From Frigoribacterium sp. Leaf8 (lineage in GTDB: Bacteria > Actinomycetota > Actinomycetes > Actinomycetales > Microbacteriaceae), in NCBI RefSeq assembly GCF_001421165.1, contig NZ_LMKB01000006.1, forward strand, positions 90,112-154,111: 64,000 bases of DNA, given 5' to 3'. Every line of letters begins with the position of its first letter. Position 1 is the stretch's first letter. Both the position numbers and the translations under genes were made by a program. The notes beneath the pieces were generated by a model. It had not been told where the DNA came from and made no database searches. It saw nothing but the letters and a program-made list of their open reading frames with translations. This document shows positions 1 to 7,532 of the stretch, in pieces.

Positions 1-881
1 AGGGCGCGCAGTCGCCGGGTCGTCGTCCGCAGCCGATGGACCGCATCCGGGCGGCCGTCGCGCACGGCGGCGTCGACCGCGAGCAGCTCGTCACGGAGTC
101 CCGACGCAGCGGACGCCACGAAAGCCGCGGCCGACTTCTTCTTCGGGGCCGGGGTGGCCGGGGCAGGCACGACCGTCGAGGCGGCCCCGCCGGTGCCGTC
201 GCCCGACGCTGCCGGCACAGCGAATTCGGAGCCCAGCCCTCTGGCCAGCTTCGACTTCGACGACGAGAGCGACGCGCCGGCCGCCTCCAGCCGCTCCGCG
301 ACCGCGTCGAGCAGCCGCTCGCCCTCGTCCCCGTCGACGCCCGGCGCGAGCTCGACCTCCCATTCGCGCCAGGTGCGCAACACGCCGGTGTCGGGGTTCG
401 ACGCCCGCACGACGTCGTCGGCGAGTTCGGCCAGCTCGCGGTCCGAGCCGTCGAGCAGGCGGGTCACGGTGCGCGTCGTCTCGAGTCGGAGCACGGGGTG
501 CACCGGCCGGCCCCGCAGCCGCGCCTCGACCAGCCGGCGCAGGGCGTCCGGCACGGGCTCGCCGGGGTCGCCGAGCGGCCAGTGGACCTCGCGGCGCCCG
601 GTCGTGCCGGCCGACGGCGGCAGCTTGAGGTGCCATCCGGCGTCGCCACCGCCCTCGCGCCTCCTCAGGGTGGTCCGGGCCCCGAGCAGCGTGTGGTCGA
701 CGGTGTCCCAGTAGGTCGCGGCGAGCTCGACGGGGTCGTCGTGCCCCACGCCGTCGACGACGAGCGCCTCGGCGGCGCCGCCCCCCACCCCGACCAGGTC
801 GGGCACCCCGGCGGTCTCGTGGACGTCGTACTTGCGTTCGATCTCGGTCTGTTCGGTGCGGCGCGGTGATGCGGTGCTCAT
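1..881 (-). CDS. CYTH and CHAD domain protein, cut by the left edge
   Basis: The reading frame runs leftward from an ATG at 881 to base 1 without a stop, so only the first 293 codons are present. The start is followed by E13-I-E-R-K17, the ExExK signature of the CYTH (triphosphate tunnel) fold, which binds triphosphates or polyphosphate through acidic residues. The CYTH domain fills roughly residues 10-205. An Ala/Pro/Lys linker follows, and the beginning of a CHAD domain, rich in His and Arg (HRLRTTTRRLRA), reaches the edge. CYTH-CHAD fusions are usually tied to polyphosphate binding, but the substrate here is unknown. A TAGAAC hexamer at 888-893 lies 6 nt before the ATG, and GGAGG is also in that gap. 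Transcription diverges from the maltokinase gene. Missing its C-terminus, so catalytic status cannot be judged. Confidence 0.85.
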   Translation of the reverse strand, partial: MSTASPRRTEQTEIERKYDVHETAGVPDLVGVGGGAAEALVVDGVGHDDPVELAATYWDTVDHTLLGARTTLRRREGGGDAGWHLKLPPSAGTTGRREVHWPLGDPGEPVPDALRRLVEARLRGRPVHPVLRLETTRTVTRLLDGSDRELAELADDVVRASNPDTGVLRTWREWEVELAPGVDGDEGERLLDAVAERLEAAGASLSSSKSKLARGLGSEFAVPAASGDGTGGAASTVVPAPATPAPKKKSAAAFVASAASGLRDELLAVDAAVRDGRPDAVHRLRTTTRRLRA

Positions 882-955
882 GCCTCCGTTCTAGTCGGGA
901 GGCCTGGTGGCCGGCCCTCCGGACCCCGCGGGGCGGCCCGGCGTAGGGTCGTCGC

Positions 956-2311
956 ATGAGCGATGTGGCACCGATTCTTGCCGGATGGATGGCGCGTCAG
1001 CGCTGGTACGCGACCAAGGGACGAACGCCCGCCCTGCGGGTGATCGGATCGTTCGAGGCCGAGGTGGACGACGCCCTCACCATGACGCTGCTGATCATCG
1101 ACGAGGCGGCGGACGTCCCCGTCCTCTACCAGGTGCCCCTCGTCAGCCGCGCGACCCCCCTGCCCGGCGGCGACGCGGCCTTCATCGGCTCGGCCGACGG
1201 ACGCTACCTCTACGACGGTCCCCACGACCCGGCCTACGCCCGGGAGTTGCTGCGCACCATGTCCGCCGAGGCGCACGTGGTGGGTGCCGACGTCACGGTC
1301 GACGGCACGCGGATCGTCGACCCCGGGCAGGTGCGTCGCTCGCGCGTGCTCTCGGGCGAACAGTCGAACACCTCGATCGTCTACGACGTCGAGGGCGGCC
1401 CCGTCGACCAGGTCATCGCGAAGGTCTTCCGGGTGCTGCACCACGGCGACAACCCGGACGTCACCACCCAGGCCGCCCTGACCCGGGGCGGGTCGACGCA
1501 CGTCCCCTCGTCGTTCGGCTCGTTGCGCGCGACCTGGCCCGACGTCGGGCGCGAGGGCGGGACGGCCACCGGCCACCTCGCCTTCTCGCAGGAGTTCCTC
1601 CCCGGCCTCGAGGACGCGTGGCGCGTGGCCCTGACGGCGGCGGCCGACGGTACCGACTTCACCGCCGATGCCCACGCGCTCGGCGTCGCCGTCGCCGAGG
1701 TGCACGCGACCCTCGCCGCCGACCTGGGCACGGTCCCCGCGGGCGACGACGAGATCGCCGGGGCCCTGACGAGCATGCGTCGACGCATCACGACCGCGTC
1801 GCGCGAGGTGCCGCAGATCGCCGAGCACGCCGCCGCGATCGGTGCCGTCTACGACGCGGCCGAGCACCTGCACTGGCCCGACCTGCAGCGCATCCACGGC
1901 GACCTCCACCTCGGTCAGGCCCTGCTCTCGCCCGAGCGCGGCTGGATGCTCATCGACTTCGAGGGCGAGCCCCTGCGGCCGATGCCCGAGCGCTCGCGCC
2001 CCGACCTGCCGATCCGCGACATCGCGGGCATGCTGCGGTCGTTCGACTACGTGGCCGGTTCGCTGGCGCAGGAGGCCGTCCCGGTGGACGCCGCGGCCTG
2101 GGCGCACGACGCCCGCCGCGCGTTCGTCGACGGGTACGTCGCCTCGTCCGGCGTCGACGTCCGGGCCGCCCGGGCCCTGCTCGACGCGTTCGAGATCGAC
2201 AAGGCCGTGTACGAGGCGATCTACGAGAGCCGCAACCGGCCGGACTGGATCGACATCCCGCTCGCGGCCGTCGCCCGGCTCGCCGCACGCAGCGCCCCCG
2301 CCGCCGGCTGA
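956..2311 (+). CDS. mak: Maltokinase-like phosphotransferase (Mak)
   Basis: The 451-residue product matches the length and layout of actinobacterial maltokinase, which makes maltose 1-phosphate from maltose and ATP and feeds the GlgE alpha-glucan pathway in the cytosol. The N-terminus (about residues 10-110, starting GWMARQRWYATKGR) is the typical cap domain. The APH-like kinase core carries the catalytic loop IHGDLHLGQ at about 313-321 and the metal-binding LIDFEGEP at about 332-339. The ATG at 956 lies 6 nt after TAGGGT (944-949), which suggests a leaderless mRNA. Unlike many relatives it is not beside treS or glgE in this window, although a GH15 enzyme and phosphoketolase lie 20 kb away. 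A related sugar kinase specificity remains possible. Confidence 0.82.
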   Translation: MSDVAPILAGWMARQRWYATKGRTPALRVIGSFEAEVDDALTMTLLIIDEAADVPVLYQVPLVSRATPLPGGDAAFIGSADGRYLYDGPHDPAYARELLRTMSAEAHVVGADVTVDGTRIVDPGQVRRSRVLSGEQSNTSIVYDVEGGPVDQVIAKVFRVLHHGDNPDVTTQAALTRGGSTHVPSSFGSLRATWPDVGREGGTATGHLAFSQEFLPGLEDAWRVALTAAADGTDFTADAHALGVAVAEVHATLAADLGTVPAGDDEIAGALTSMRRRITTASREVPQIAEHAAAIGAVYDAAEHLHWPDLQRIHGDLHLGQALLSPERGWMLIDFEGEPLRPMPERSRPDLPIRDIAGMLRSFDYVAGSLAQEAVPVDAAAWAHDARRAFVDGYVASSGVDVRAARALLDAFEIDKAVYEAIYESRNRPDWIDIPLAAVARLAARSAPAAG

Positions 2312-2318
2312 GCCGGGC

Positions 2319-2380
2319 GGGCAGGGTCGCGAGGCGTCCTCCGCGTGACGGGCAGGGTCGCGAGGCGCCCTCCGCGTGAC
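2319..2380. repeat. Direct repeat, two 31-bp units in tandem
   Basis: Two copies of a 31-bp unit, 2319-2349 and 2350-2380, lie head to tail just after the maltokinase stop and differ at one base (T versus C). The unit begins GGGCAGGGTCGCGAGGCG. It abuts a hairpin terminator, so it probably arose by slippage at that structure. No coding role is visible. Confidence 0.85.
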
Positions 2381-2385
2381 GGGCT

Positions 2386-2425
2386 GCGCCTCCTGACCCC
2401 TCGACGGTGAGGGGGCAGGAGGCGC
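2386..2425. terminator. Bidirectional terminator hairpin between convergent genes
   Basis: Left arm 2386-2402 and right arm 2409-2425 pair at 16 of 17 positions around a 6-nt loop. Each arm contains GCGCCTCC or its complement, the common 9-mer of this window. It lies between the convergent ends of maltokinase and pyruvate oxidase. No clear T-tract follows, as is usual in high-GC actinobacteria. Confidence 0.75.
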
Positions 2426-2435
2426 GGCGCCGACC

Positions 2436-4193
2436 TCAGGGACGCGGCACGTTGCGCAGGTTCGACCGCGCCATGGCCACGGCCTCGCCTGCGCCGCCGT
2501 TCATGACGATCTTCGACATGGCGAGCGAGAAGCCCTTCACCTGGGCGCCCGTGATCGTCGGGGGCAGCGAGAGCGCCTTCGGGTCGGTCGCGATGTCGAC
2601 GAGCGCCGGACCATCGTGTTCGAAGGCTGCCTCGTAGGCCGCCCGGAGGTCGCGGGGGTCGTCGACGTGGACGGCGTGGATGCCGATGGCGCGCGCCACC
2701 GCGGCGTAGTCCGTGTAGGGCACGTCGACGCCGAAGTCGGGGAACCCGTCGACGAGCATCTCGAGCTTGACGAGGCCGAGCGTCGAGTTGTTGAACACGA
2801 CGATCTTCACCGGCAGCTGGTACATCTGCGCCGTGACGAGTTCGCCCATCAACATGGACAGCCCGCCGTCGCCCGAGATCGAGACGACCTGGCGATCGGG
2901 GTAGGCCATCTGCGCGCCGAGGGCGTGCGGCAGGGCGTTGGCCATCGAGCCGTGCAGGTACGAGCCGAAGATGCGCCGCCGCGGGGTCGGGGTGACGTAG
3001 CGAGCGGCCCAGACGTTTCCCATGCCCGTGTCGGCCGTGAAGATGGCGTTGTCGGCCGCGACCTCGTCGAGCAGCGAGGCCGCGTACTCGGGGTGGATCG
3101 GCCGCATCTTCTCGACGTTCTTCGTGTAGGCCCCGACCGCACCGGTCATCAGCTTCTCGTGCTTCTTGAGGGTCTTCTCGAGGAACCTGCGGTTCTTCTT
3201 GCGTGTCACGAGCGGCATGAGCGCCCGGAGGGTCGGGGCGATCGCCCCGTGGACGGGCACCTGCACGTCGGCGCGACGACCGATCACGGCGGCGTCGACG
3301 TCGACCTGGGCGATGGTGACCGTCGAGGCGTCCGGCAGGAACTGCGGGTACGGGAAGTCGGTGCCGAGCAGCACGAGCAGGTCGGCGTCGTGGATGCCGG
3401 CGTGGGCGGCACCGTAGCCGAGCAGGCCGGTCATGCCGACGTCGAACGGGTTGTCGTACTGGATGACGTCCTTGCCCCGCAGGCTGTGCCCGATCGGGGC
3501 ACCGACGAGGTCGGCCAGGGCGATGATCTCGTCGTGCGACCCACGACCGCCCTCGCCGACGAAGAACGCGACGGTGTCGGCCTGGTTCACGGCATCGGCC
3601 AGGGCCTGCACGTCGTGCCGGTCGGGCACGAGCTCGGGCGGGCGGACGCTGATGTAGGCGGGCACCTTGCCGCCCGCGTCGAGTTCGGCGATGTCGCCCG
3701 GCAGCGTGATCACGCTGACGCCCTCGCCCGCCAGGGTGTGCCGGATCGCGCTGGCGACGACCATCGGCGACTGCTCGGCCGTCGAGATCATCTCGCTGTA
3801 GCCCGAGCACTCGACGAAGAGGCGGTCGGGGTGGGTCTCCTGGAAGTAGTCCGAGCCGATCATCGTGCTCGGGATGTGGCTGGCGATGGCCAGGACCTTG
3901 GCACGGCTGCGGTTGGCGTCGTAGAGCCCGTTGATGAGGTGCAGGTTGCCCGGGCCGCACGACCCGGCGCAGACGGCGAGCTCACCGCTCATCTGCGCGT
4001 CGCCCGAGGCCATGAACGCCGCGGCCTCCTCGTTGCGGACGTGGATCCAGTCGATCCCGCCCTTCGCCGAGCCGCCCGTGCGACGCACGGCGTCGACGAT
4101 CGGGTTCAGGCTGTCGCCGACGATGCCGTAGATCCGGCGGACGCCGGCGGTGACGAGCTGGGCGATGATCTGGTCGGCGACCGTGTCTGCCAT
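2436..4193 (-). CDS. poxB: Thiamine diphosphate-dependent pyruvate oxidase/dehydrogenase
   Basis: This 585-residue enzyme belongs to the pyruvate oxidase/acetolactate synthase family. The family turns pyruvate into acetate and CO2 using ThDP and FAD, passing electrons to quinone at the membrane. An N-terminal ThDP-binding Pyr domain (about 1-175, with acidic pair E55-E56), a central FAD-type domain (about 185-340) and a C-terminal PP domain are seen. The PP domain has GDGG near 437 followed about 26 residues later by the Asn pair, the GDG-(X)n-NN Mg/ThDP motif. The start is placed at 4193 because AAGGGA precedes it; an in-frame ATG 14 codons upstream lacks a good site. The gene diverges from mycoredoxin. 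The short C-terminal tail (NLRNVPRP) could be the lipid-binding tail, which is an inference. Confidence 0.88.
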   Translation of the reverse strand: MADTVADQIIAQLVTAGVRRIYGIVGDSLNPIVDAVRRTGGSAKGGIDWIHVRNEEAAAFMASGDAQMSGELAVCAGSCGPGNLHLINGLYDANRSRAKVLAIASHIPSTMIGSDYFQETHPDRLFVECSGYSEMISTAEQSPMVVASAIRHTLAGEGVSVITLPGDIAELDAGGKVPAYISVRPPELVPDRHDVQALADAVNQADTVAFFVGEGGRGSHDEIIALADLVGAPIGHSLRGKDVIQYDNPFDVGMTGLLGYGAAHAGIHDADLLVLLGTDFPYPQFLPDASTVTIAQVDVDAAVIGRRADVQVPVHGAIAPTLRALMPLVTRKKNRRFLEKTLKKHEKLMTGAVGAYTKNVEKMRPIHPEYAASLLDEVAADNAIFTADTGMGNVWAARYVTPTPRRRIFGSYLHGSMANALPHALGAQMAYPDRQVVSISGDGGLSMLMGELVTAQMYQLPVKIVVFNNSTLGLVKLEMLVDGFPDFGVDVPYTDYAAVARAIGIHAVHVDDPRDLRAAYEAAFEHDGPALVDIATDPKALSLPPTITGAQVKGFSLAMSKIVMNGGAGEAVAMARSNLRNVPRP

Positions 4194-4276
4194 GGTGATC
4201 CCTTCGTGGTGCGTGCTGGTACGCCTCCCAGACAACTCCCCCGGCGCTCACCGCCGACCGGGCTTAACCTGGGGTC

Positions 4277-4549
4277 ATGAGCGACATCGCGAGCACGTAC
4301 GTCCCCGAGTCCGGCACCATCACCATGTTCAGCACCTCGTGGTGCGGCTACTGCGCCCGCCTCAAGCAGCAACTCGGCAAGCAGGGCATCGCCTTCACCG
4401 AGGTCAACATCGAAGAGGTCCCCGGCACGGCCGAGATCGTCGAGAAGGCCAACGGCGGCAACCAGACCGTGCCGACGATCGTCTACCCCGACGGCTCGAC
4501 GGCCACGAACCCCTCGCTCGCCGACGTCCAGGCCAAGCTCGGCCTCTGA
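4277..4549 (+). CDS. mrx1: Mycoredoxin-type glutaredoxin
   Basis: This 90-residue thioredoxin-fold protein has the active site C23-G-Y-C26 typical of actinobacterial mycoredoxin-1, which reduces mycothiol-mixed disulfides using mycothiol instead of glutathione. The cis-proline motif TVPTIV lies near residues 63-68, and the GG-type helix that follows completes the thiol-binding surface. TAACCT at 4265-4270 is 6 nt before the ATG, so the mRNA may be leaderless. The next gene starts 7 nt after the stop and is probably cotranscribed. Its host must make mycothiol, which fits the Actinobacteria. Confidence 0.9.
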   Translation: MSDIASTYVPESGTITMFSTSWCGYCARLKQQLGKQGIAFTEVNIEEVPGTAEIVEKANGGNQTVPTIVYPDGSTATNPSLADVQAKLGL

Positions 4550-4556
4550 CGCCGTC

Positions 4557-5594
4557 GTGGGCCCGACCGGCACGACCTCCTCGGCACGTCGCCCCCTGCG
4601 GCTGCTGATCCTCGGCGGCACCGCCTGGCTCGGTCGGACGATCGTCGAGGCCGCCCTCGCCGGCGGCCACGACGTCACGTGTCTCGCCCGCGGGTCGTCC
4701 GGCGACGTCCCCGAGGGCGCGGCGTTCGTCCGGGCCGACCGTCGCACGCCCGGGGCGTACGACGCCGTGCTCGGGGGCGGACGACGCTGGGACGCGATCG
4801 TCGACCTGAGCCGCGACGCGTCGCACGTGCGTGACGCCGTGTCGGTGCTCGAACCAGTCGGCGCCTCCTTCGTCTTCGTCTCGAGCGTCAGCGTCTACGC
4901 CGACACCGCCACCACCGGGGCGGACGAGACGGCGGCCCTCGTCGACGCCGACGAGTCGGACTACGGCGGGTCGAAGGTCGCGGGCGAGCGCGCCGTCGTC
5001 GAGGCGTTCGGCGCCGACCGGTCACTGCTCGTCCGGGCGGGCCTCATCGGCGGACCGGGCGACCACACGGGCCGCACGGGCTGGTGGCCGCTGCGCTTCG
5101 CCCTGGCCGCCGCGTCCACGGAGCCCGATCCCGTGCTCGTGCCCGACGTGCCCGGCCTCGACGTGCAGCCGGTCGACGTCCGGGACCTGGCGAGCTGGAT
5201 CGTCGCGTCCGTCGAGCGAGGTCTCTCGGGAACGTTCGACGCGGTGGGTGATCGGCAGTCGCTGGCCGACCACCTCGCGGTGGCGCGCCGGGTCGCCGGC
5301 CACACGGGCGAGGTCGTACCGGTCGACGAGCCCTGGCTCGACGCACACGGGGTCGGGCCGTGGGCCGGGCCCCGGTCGATGCCCCTCTGGGTGCCCCTCG
5401 CCACGCACGCGGGCTTCGGCGCCCGGTCAGGAGGCGCGGGCCGGGCCGCCGGGCTCGTGCCGCGCCCCGTGGACGAGACGCTGCGCGACGTCCTCGCGTG
5501 GGAACTCTCGCGTCCCGGCCCGGCGGGCCCCCACGGCGCGGGGCTCGAGCCCGCCGACGAACGCGAGCTGCTCACCGCCGCCCGCGACCGCTGA
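4557..5594 (+). CDS. NAD(P)-binding epimerase/reductase of the extended SDR family
   Basis: The 345-residue product has an N-terminal Rossmann motif GGTAWLG (about 20-26) and the SDR pair YGGSK (Tyr near 136, Lys near 140), as in nucleotide-sugar epimerases and isoflavone-reductase-like enzymes. Its substrate cannot be told. The GTG at 4557 follows the mycoredoxin stop by 7 nt and lacks a strong ribosome site, so translation may be coupled. The first 15 residues are probably disordered. The C-terminal third is rich in Gly, Ala and Pro and holds one copy of the GGAGGCGCG motif at 5430. Confidence 0.75.
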   Translation: MGPTGTTSSARRPLRLLILGGTAWLGRTIVEAALAGGHDVTCLARGSSGDVPEGAAFVRADRRTPGAYDAVLGGGRRWDAIVDLSRDASHVRDAVSVLEPVGASFVFVSSVSVYADTATTGADETAALVDADESDYGGSKVAGERAVVEAFGADRSLLVRAGLIGGPGDHTGRTGWWPLRFALAAASTEPDPVLVPDVPGLDVQPVDVRDLASWIVASVERGLSGTFDAVGDRQSLADHLAVARRVAGHTGEVVPVDEPWLDAHGVGPWAGPRSMPLWVPLATHAGFGARSGGAGRAAGLVPRPVDETLRDVLAWELSRPGPAGPHGAGLEPADERELLTAARDR

Positions 5595-5679
5595 GGCCGA
5601 CCCGCGCTCTGCCGGTCTCTGCGAGCCGCGCCTCGCGCCTCGCCCGCCGCACGCCAGCCGCCGCCCGCCGCCATGCAGC

Positions 5680-5739
5680 GCACCGCGTTCCGTGCAGCAC
5701 GCTCCCTCTAGTCGCGGTGCGGTGAACGAAACGCGGTGC
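5680..5739. repeat. 60-nt palindromic element, copy 1
   Basis: An imperfect long hairpin. The left arm starts GCACCGCGTTCCGTGCAG and the right arm ends GAACGAAACGCGGTGC, around a centre containing CTCTAGTCG. It lies in the convergent gap between the epimerase and the VOC gene. It shares sequence with the copies at 5796, 7350 and 34217. Confidence 0.8.
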
Positions 5740-5795
5740 GATGCCGGCAGGCGGCCCGGTCCGGCGCGTCCTGGGTAAAAGGCCCCCGCGCCTCC

Positions 5796-5855
5796 GCACC
5801 CCGTTTCGTGCGCCACACACCGTCTAGTCGCGGTGCAGTGCACGAAACGCGGTGC
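5796..5855. repeat. 60-nt palindromic element, copy 2
   Basis: A second hairpin in the same gap, with left arm starting GCACCCCGTTTCGTGCGCC and right arm ending GCACGAAACGCGGTGC. The centre again holds GTCTAGTCG. Two copies 56 nt apart in a 282-nt gap suggest local duplication followed by drift. The gap has no gene. Confidence 0.8.
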
Positions 5856-5876
5856 CGTCGCGGCAGGCGGCCCGTA

Positions 5877-6272
5877 TCAGCTCTGTGCGGGCGGGGCGAA
5901 GAACTCGATCTGGTTGCCGTCGGGGTCCTTGATCATGAGGGCGTGGCCGAAGTCCGCGTCCTGCAGGTCGGACTCGATGCCGACCGACGTGGCGTGCTCC
6001 TGCCAGGCGACGACGCCGTCACGATCGGTCACGGCCAGGCCGATGTGGTCGAGCCCGGGGACGGTCGGGTCGAAGGCCGCGCTCGATCCCCCGGTGTAGG
6101 CCGTCACCCCGAGGATCTGCCCGTTGCCGACGGAGAAGATGCGGCGATCGAGGCCGTCGAGTTCGATGCGGCCGACGGGGCCGGCGCCGAGCAGCTTCTC
6201 GTAGAAGGCGAGGCTCGTGTCGAGGTCGGAGACGGTGATGGCGACGTGGGCGTAGCCGGAGAGTTCGGGCAT
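5877..6272 (-). CDS. VOC/glyoxalase-family protein
   Basis: A 131-residue single-chain vicinal-oxygen-chelate protein made of two beta-alpha-beta-beta-beta repeats. Candidate metal ligands are H9, H76 and E123 (in NQIEFF), matching the usual His/His/Glu pattern of glyoxalase- and dioxygenase-like members. The ATG at 6272 is chosen because AAGGAG precedes it. Upstream in-frame codons only give an Arg/Ser-rich stretch that reads as non-coding. It could be a glyoxalase, an antibiotic-resistance protein or an extradiol dioxygenase; the sequence does not decide. It diverges from the AbiEi-like gene. Confidence 0.82.
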   Translation of the reverse strand: MPELSGYAHVAITVSDLDTSLAFYEKLLGAGPVGRIELDGLDRRIFSVGNGQILGVTAYTGGSSAAFDPTVPGLDHIGLAVTDRDGVVAWQEHATSVGIESDLQDADFGHALMIKDPDGNQIEFFAPPAQS

Positions 6273-6426
6273 GGGGTGCTCCTTCGGTGGTCGGGTGTTC
6301 TCCGACCCACCGAACTCGCCTCGACTGAGAACGGCCTCTCGTCCCGCGCTCCGCCGTCCCCCGCATCCCTCCACAGGATGGCGAGATCCGATCCCGGAGT
6401 CCGCTCGAGCCCGAGACGATCGACGC

Positions 6427-7380
6427 GTGACCACCCACGAACGAGACCTTCGTTCCCTCCTCATCCGCTCGCGGTTCGACGATCCGTCGGAACGCCGAGC
6501 CCACGCGCGTGGCGAACTCGTGCGCGTCGCGCCCGGACGCTACGTCGAGTCGGCGGCCTGGCGGGGCCTGCGCCGCGAGGAACGCCACGCCGTCCGAACG
6601 GCGGCCGCGGTCGGCCGGATGCGTGACGCGGTCGTCGTCTCCCACACCTCGGCGGCCGCGGTGTGGGGCATGCCTGTGCTCGGCCCGCCGCTCGCCCGCG
6701 TCTCGACGACCGACCCGGCGCGCGCCCGGACCCACACGGGTGCGCACGTGACCAGACATGCGGCACCGCTGCTCTCGGACGAGATCACCCCTCATCGGGG
6801 TCTCCTCGTGACCACGCCGGCCCGGACGGCCGTGGACGTCGCTCTGAGCGGGACACGCAGCCAGGCCGTGGCCGTCCTCGACCACTGCCTGCGACGTCGG
6901 TTGTGCACGCTGGCCGAGTACCAGGCGTGCCTGCTGGGACGAGACCGTGTCCGGGGCTCGACCCGCGCCTCCTGGGTCGCCGAGTTCGCCAGCCCCCTGG
7001 CCGGTTCCGCCGGTGAATCGGTCTACCGGGTTGCCCTGGACGGTCTCGGATTCCCCGCACCCCGTCTCCAGGAACGGCACGTCGACGACGAGGGGCTCAT
7101 CGGGTTCACCGATTTCGGGTGGGAGGCCTACGGCGTGTACGACGAGTTCGACGGCTTCGTGAAGTACCTCGACCGCGAGATGCGGCACGGGCTGACGGCG
7201 GAGGAGATCGTGATCCTCGAGAAGGTCCGTGAAGACCGGCTGAGTGGGCTGCCCTACGTGAATCGGGTGACACGAACCATCTGGCGCGATCTCGCGCGTC
7301 CGCAGCGGATCGTCACACGGCTCGAGCGAGCCGGCCTCCCGCGCGTCCACACCGCGAATCGTGCACGGCACCGTGACTAG
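6427..7380 (+). CDS. AbiEi-antitoxin-like / DUF559-like protein
   Basis: A 317-residue protein. It has an N-terminal winged-helix-like part (RDLRSLLIRSRFDDPSERR... about 1-60) typical of actinobacterial 'type IV toxin-antitoxin AbiEi family antitoxin domain' proteins. The C-terminal half, with GFTDFGWEAYGVYDEFDG, resembles a degenerate restriction-endonuclease-like (VSR/DUF559) fold with an acidic centre. No AbiEii toxin gene is adjacent. The GTG at 6427 is the first plausible start; upstream codons look non-coding. The last dozen codons and the TAG stop are built from the left arm and centre of a palindromic repeat at 7350-7407. Function is unproved; family assignment is moderate. Confidence 0.7.
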   Translation: MTTHERDLRSLLIRSRFDDPSERRAHARGELVRVAPGRYVESAAWRGLRREERHAVRTAAAVGRMRDAVVVSHTSAAAVWGMPVLGPPLARVSTTDPARARTHTGAHVTRHAAPLLSDEITPHRGLLVTTPARTAVDVALSGTRSQAVAVLDHCLRRRLCTLAEYQACLLGRDRVRGSTRASWVAEFASPLAGSAGESVYRVALDGLGFPAPRLQERHVDDEGLIGFTDFGWEAYGVYDEFDGFVKYLDREMRHGLTAEEIVILEKVREDRLSGLPYVNRVTRTIWRDLARPQRIVTRLERAGLPRVHTANRARHRD

Positions 7381-7407
7381 TCGGGGTGCCGTGCACGAAA
7401 CGCGGTG
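7350..7407. repeat. 58-nt palindromic element, copy 3, overlapping a stop codon
   Basis: Left arm 7350-7372 and right arm 7385-7407 match at 21 of 23 positions around a 12-nt centre that includes ACTAGTCGG. The TAG stop of the upstream gene lies in the centre. Part of the right arm recurs from 7432, giving a partial second copy. Confidence 0.85.
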
Positions 7408-7431
7408 CGTCGAGGTGCGGCGGTGTGTCGC

Positions 7432-7530
7432 GGTGCCGTGCACGAAACGCGGTGCGTCGAGGTGCGGCGCGGTGCGTCGAGGTGCGGCGCGGTGCGGCGC
7501 GGTGCGGCGCGGTGCGGCGGGGTGAGGGCG
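7432..7530. repeat. Partial palindrome copy followed by decamer tandem repeats
   Basis: The segment from 7432 repeats the 7385-7422 sequence (GGTGCCGTGCACGAAACG onward). It then runs into tandem 10-nt units of the type GGTGCGGCGC or GGTGCGTCGA, about eight in a row to 7530. The array ends 2 nt before the stop of the helicase gene on the other strand. It is a likely slippage product. Confidence 0.8.
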
Positions 7531-7532
7531 GG

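Noticed and set aside
36-869. Plus-strand frame at the left end
   Set aside because: The minus strand encodes a clear CYTH motif and start, and the plus frame is an Arg-rich shadow.
4194-4235. Upstream ATG for pyruvate oxidase
   Set aside because: The extra 14 residues are unlike the family, and AAGGGA supports the later start.
7432-7530. CRISPR-like array
   Set aside because: The units are 10 nt without unique spacers. It is a tandem slippage repeat.
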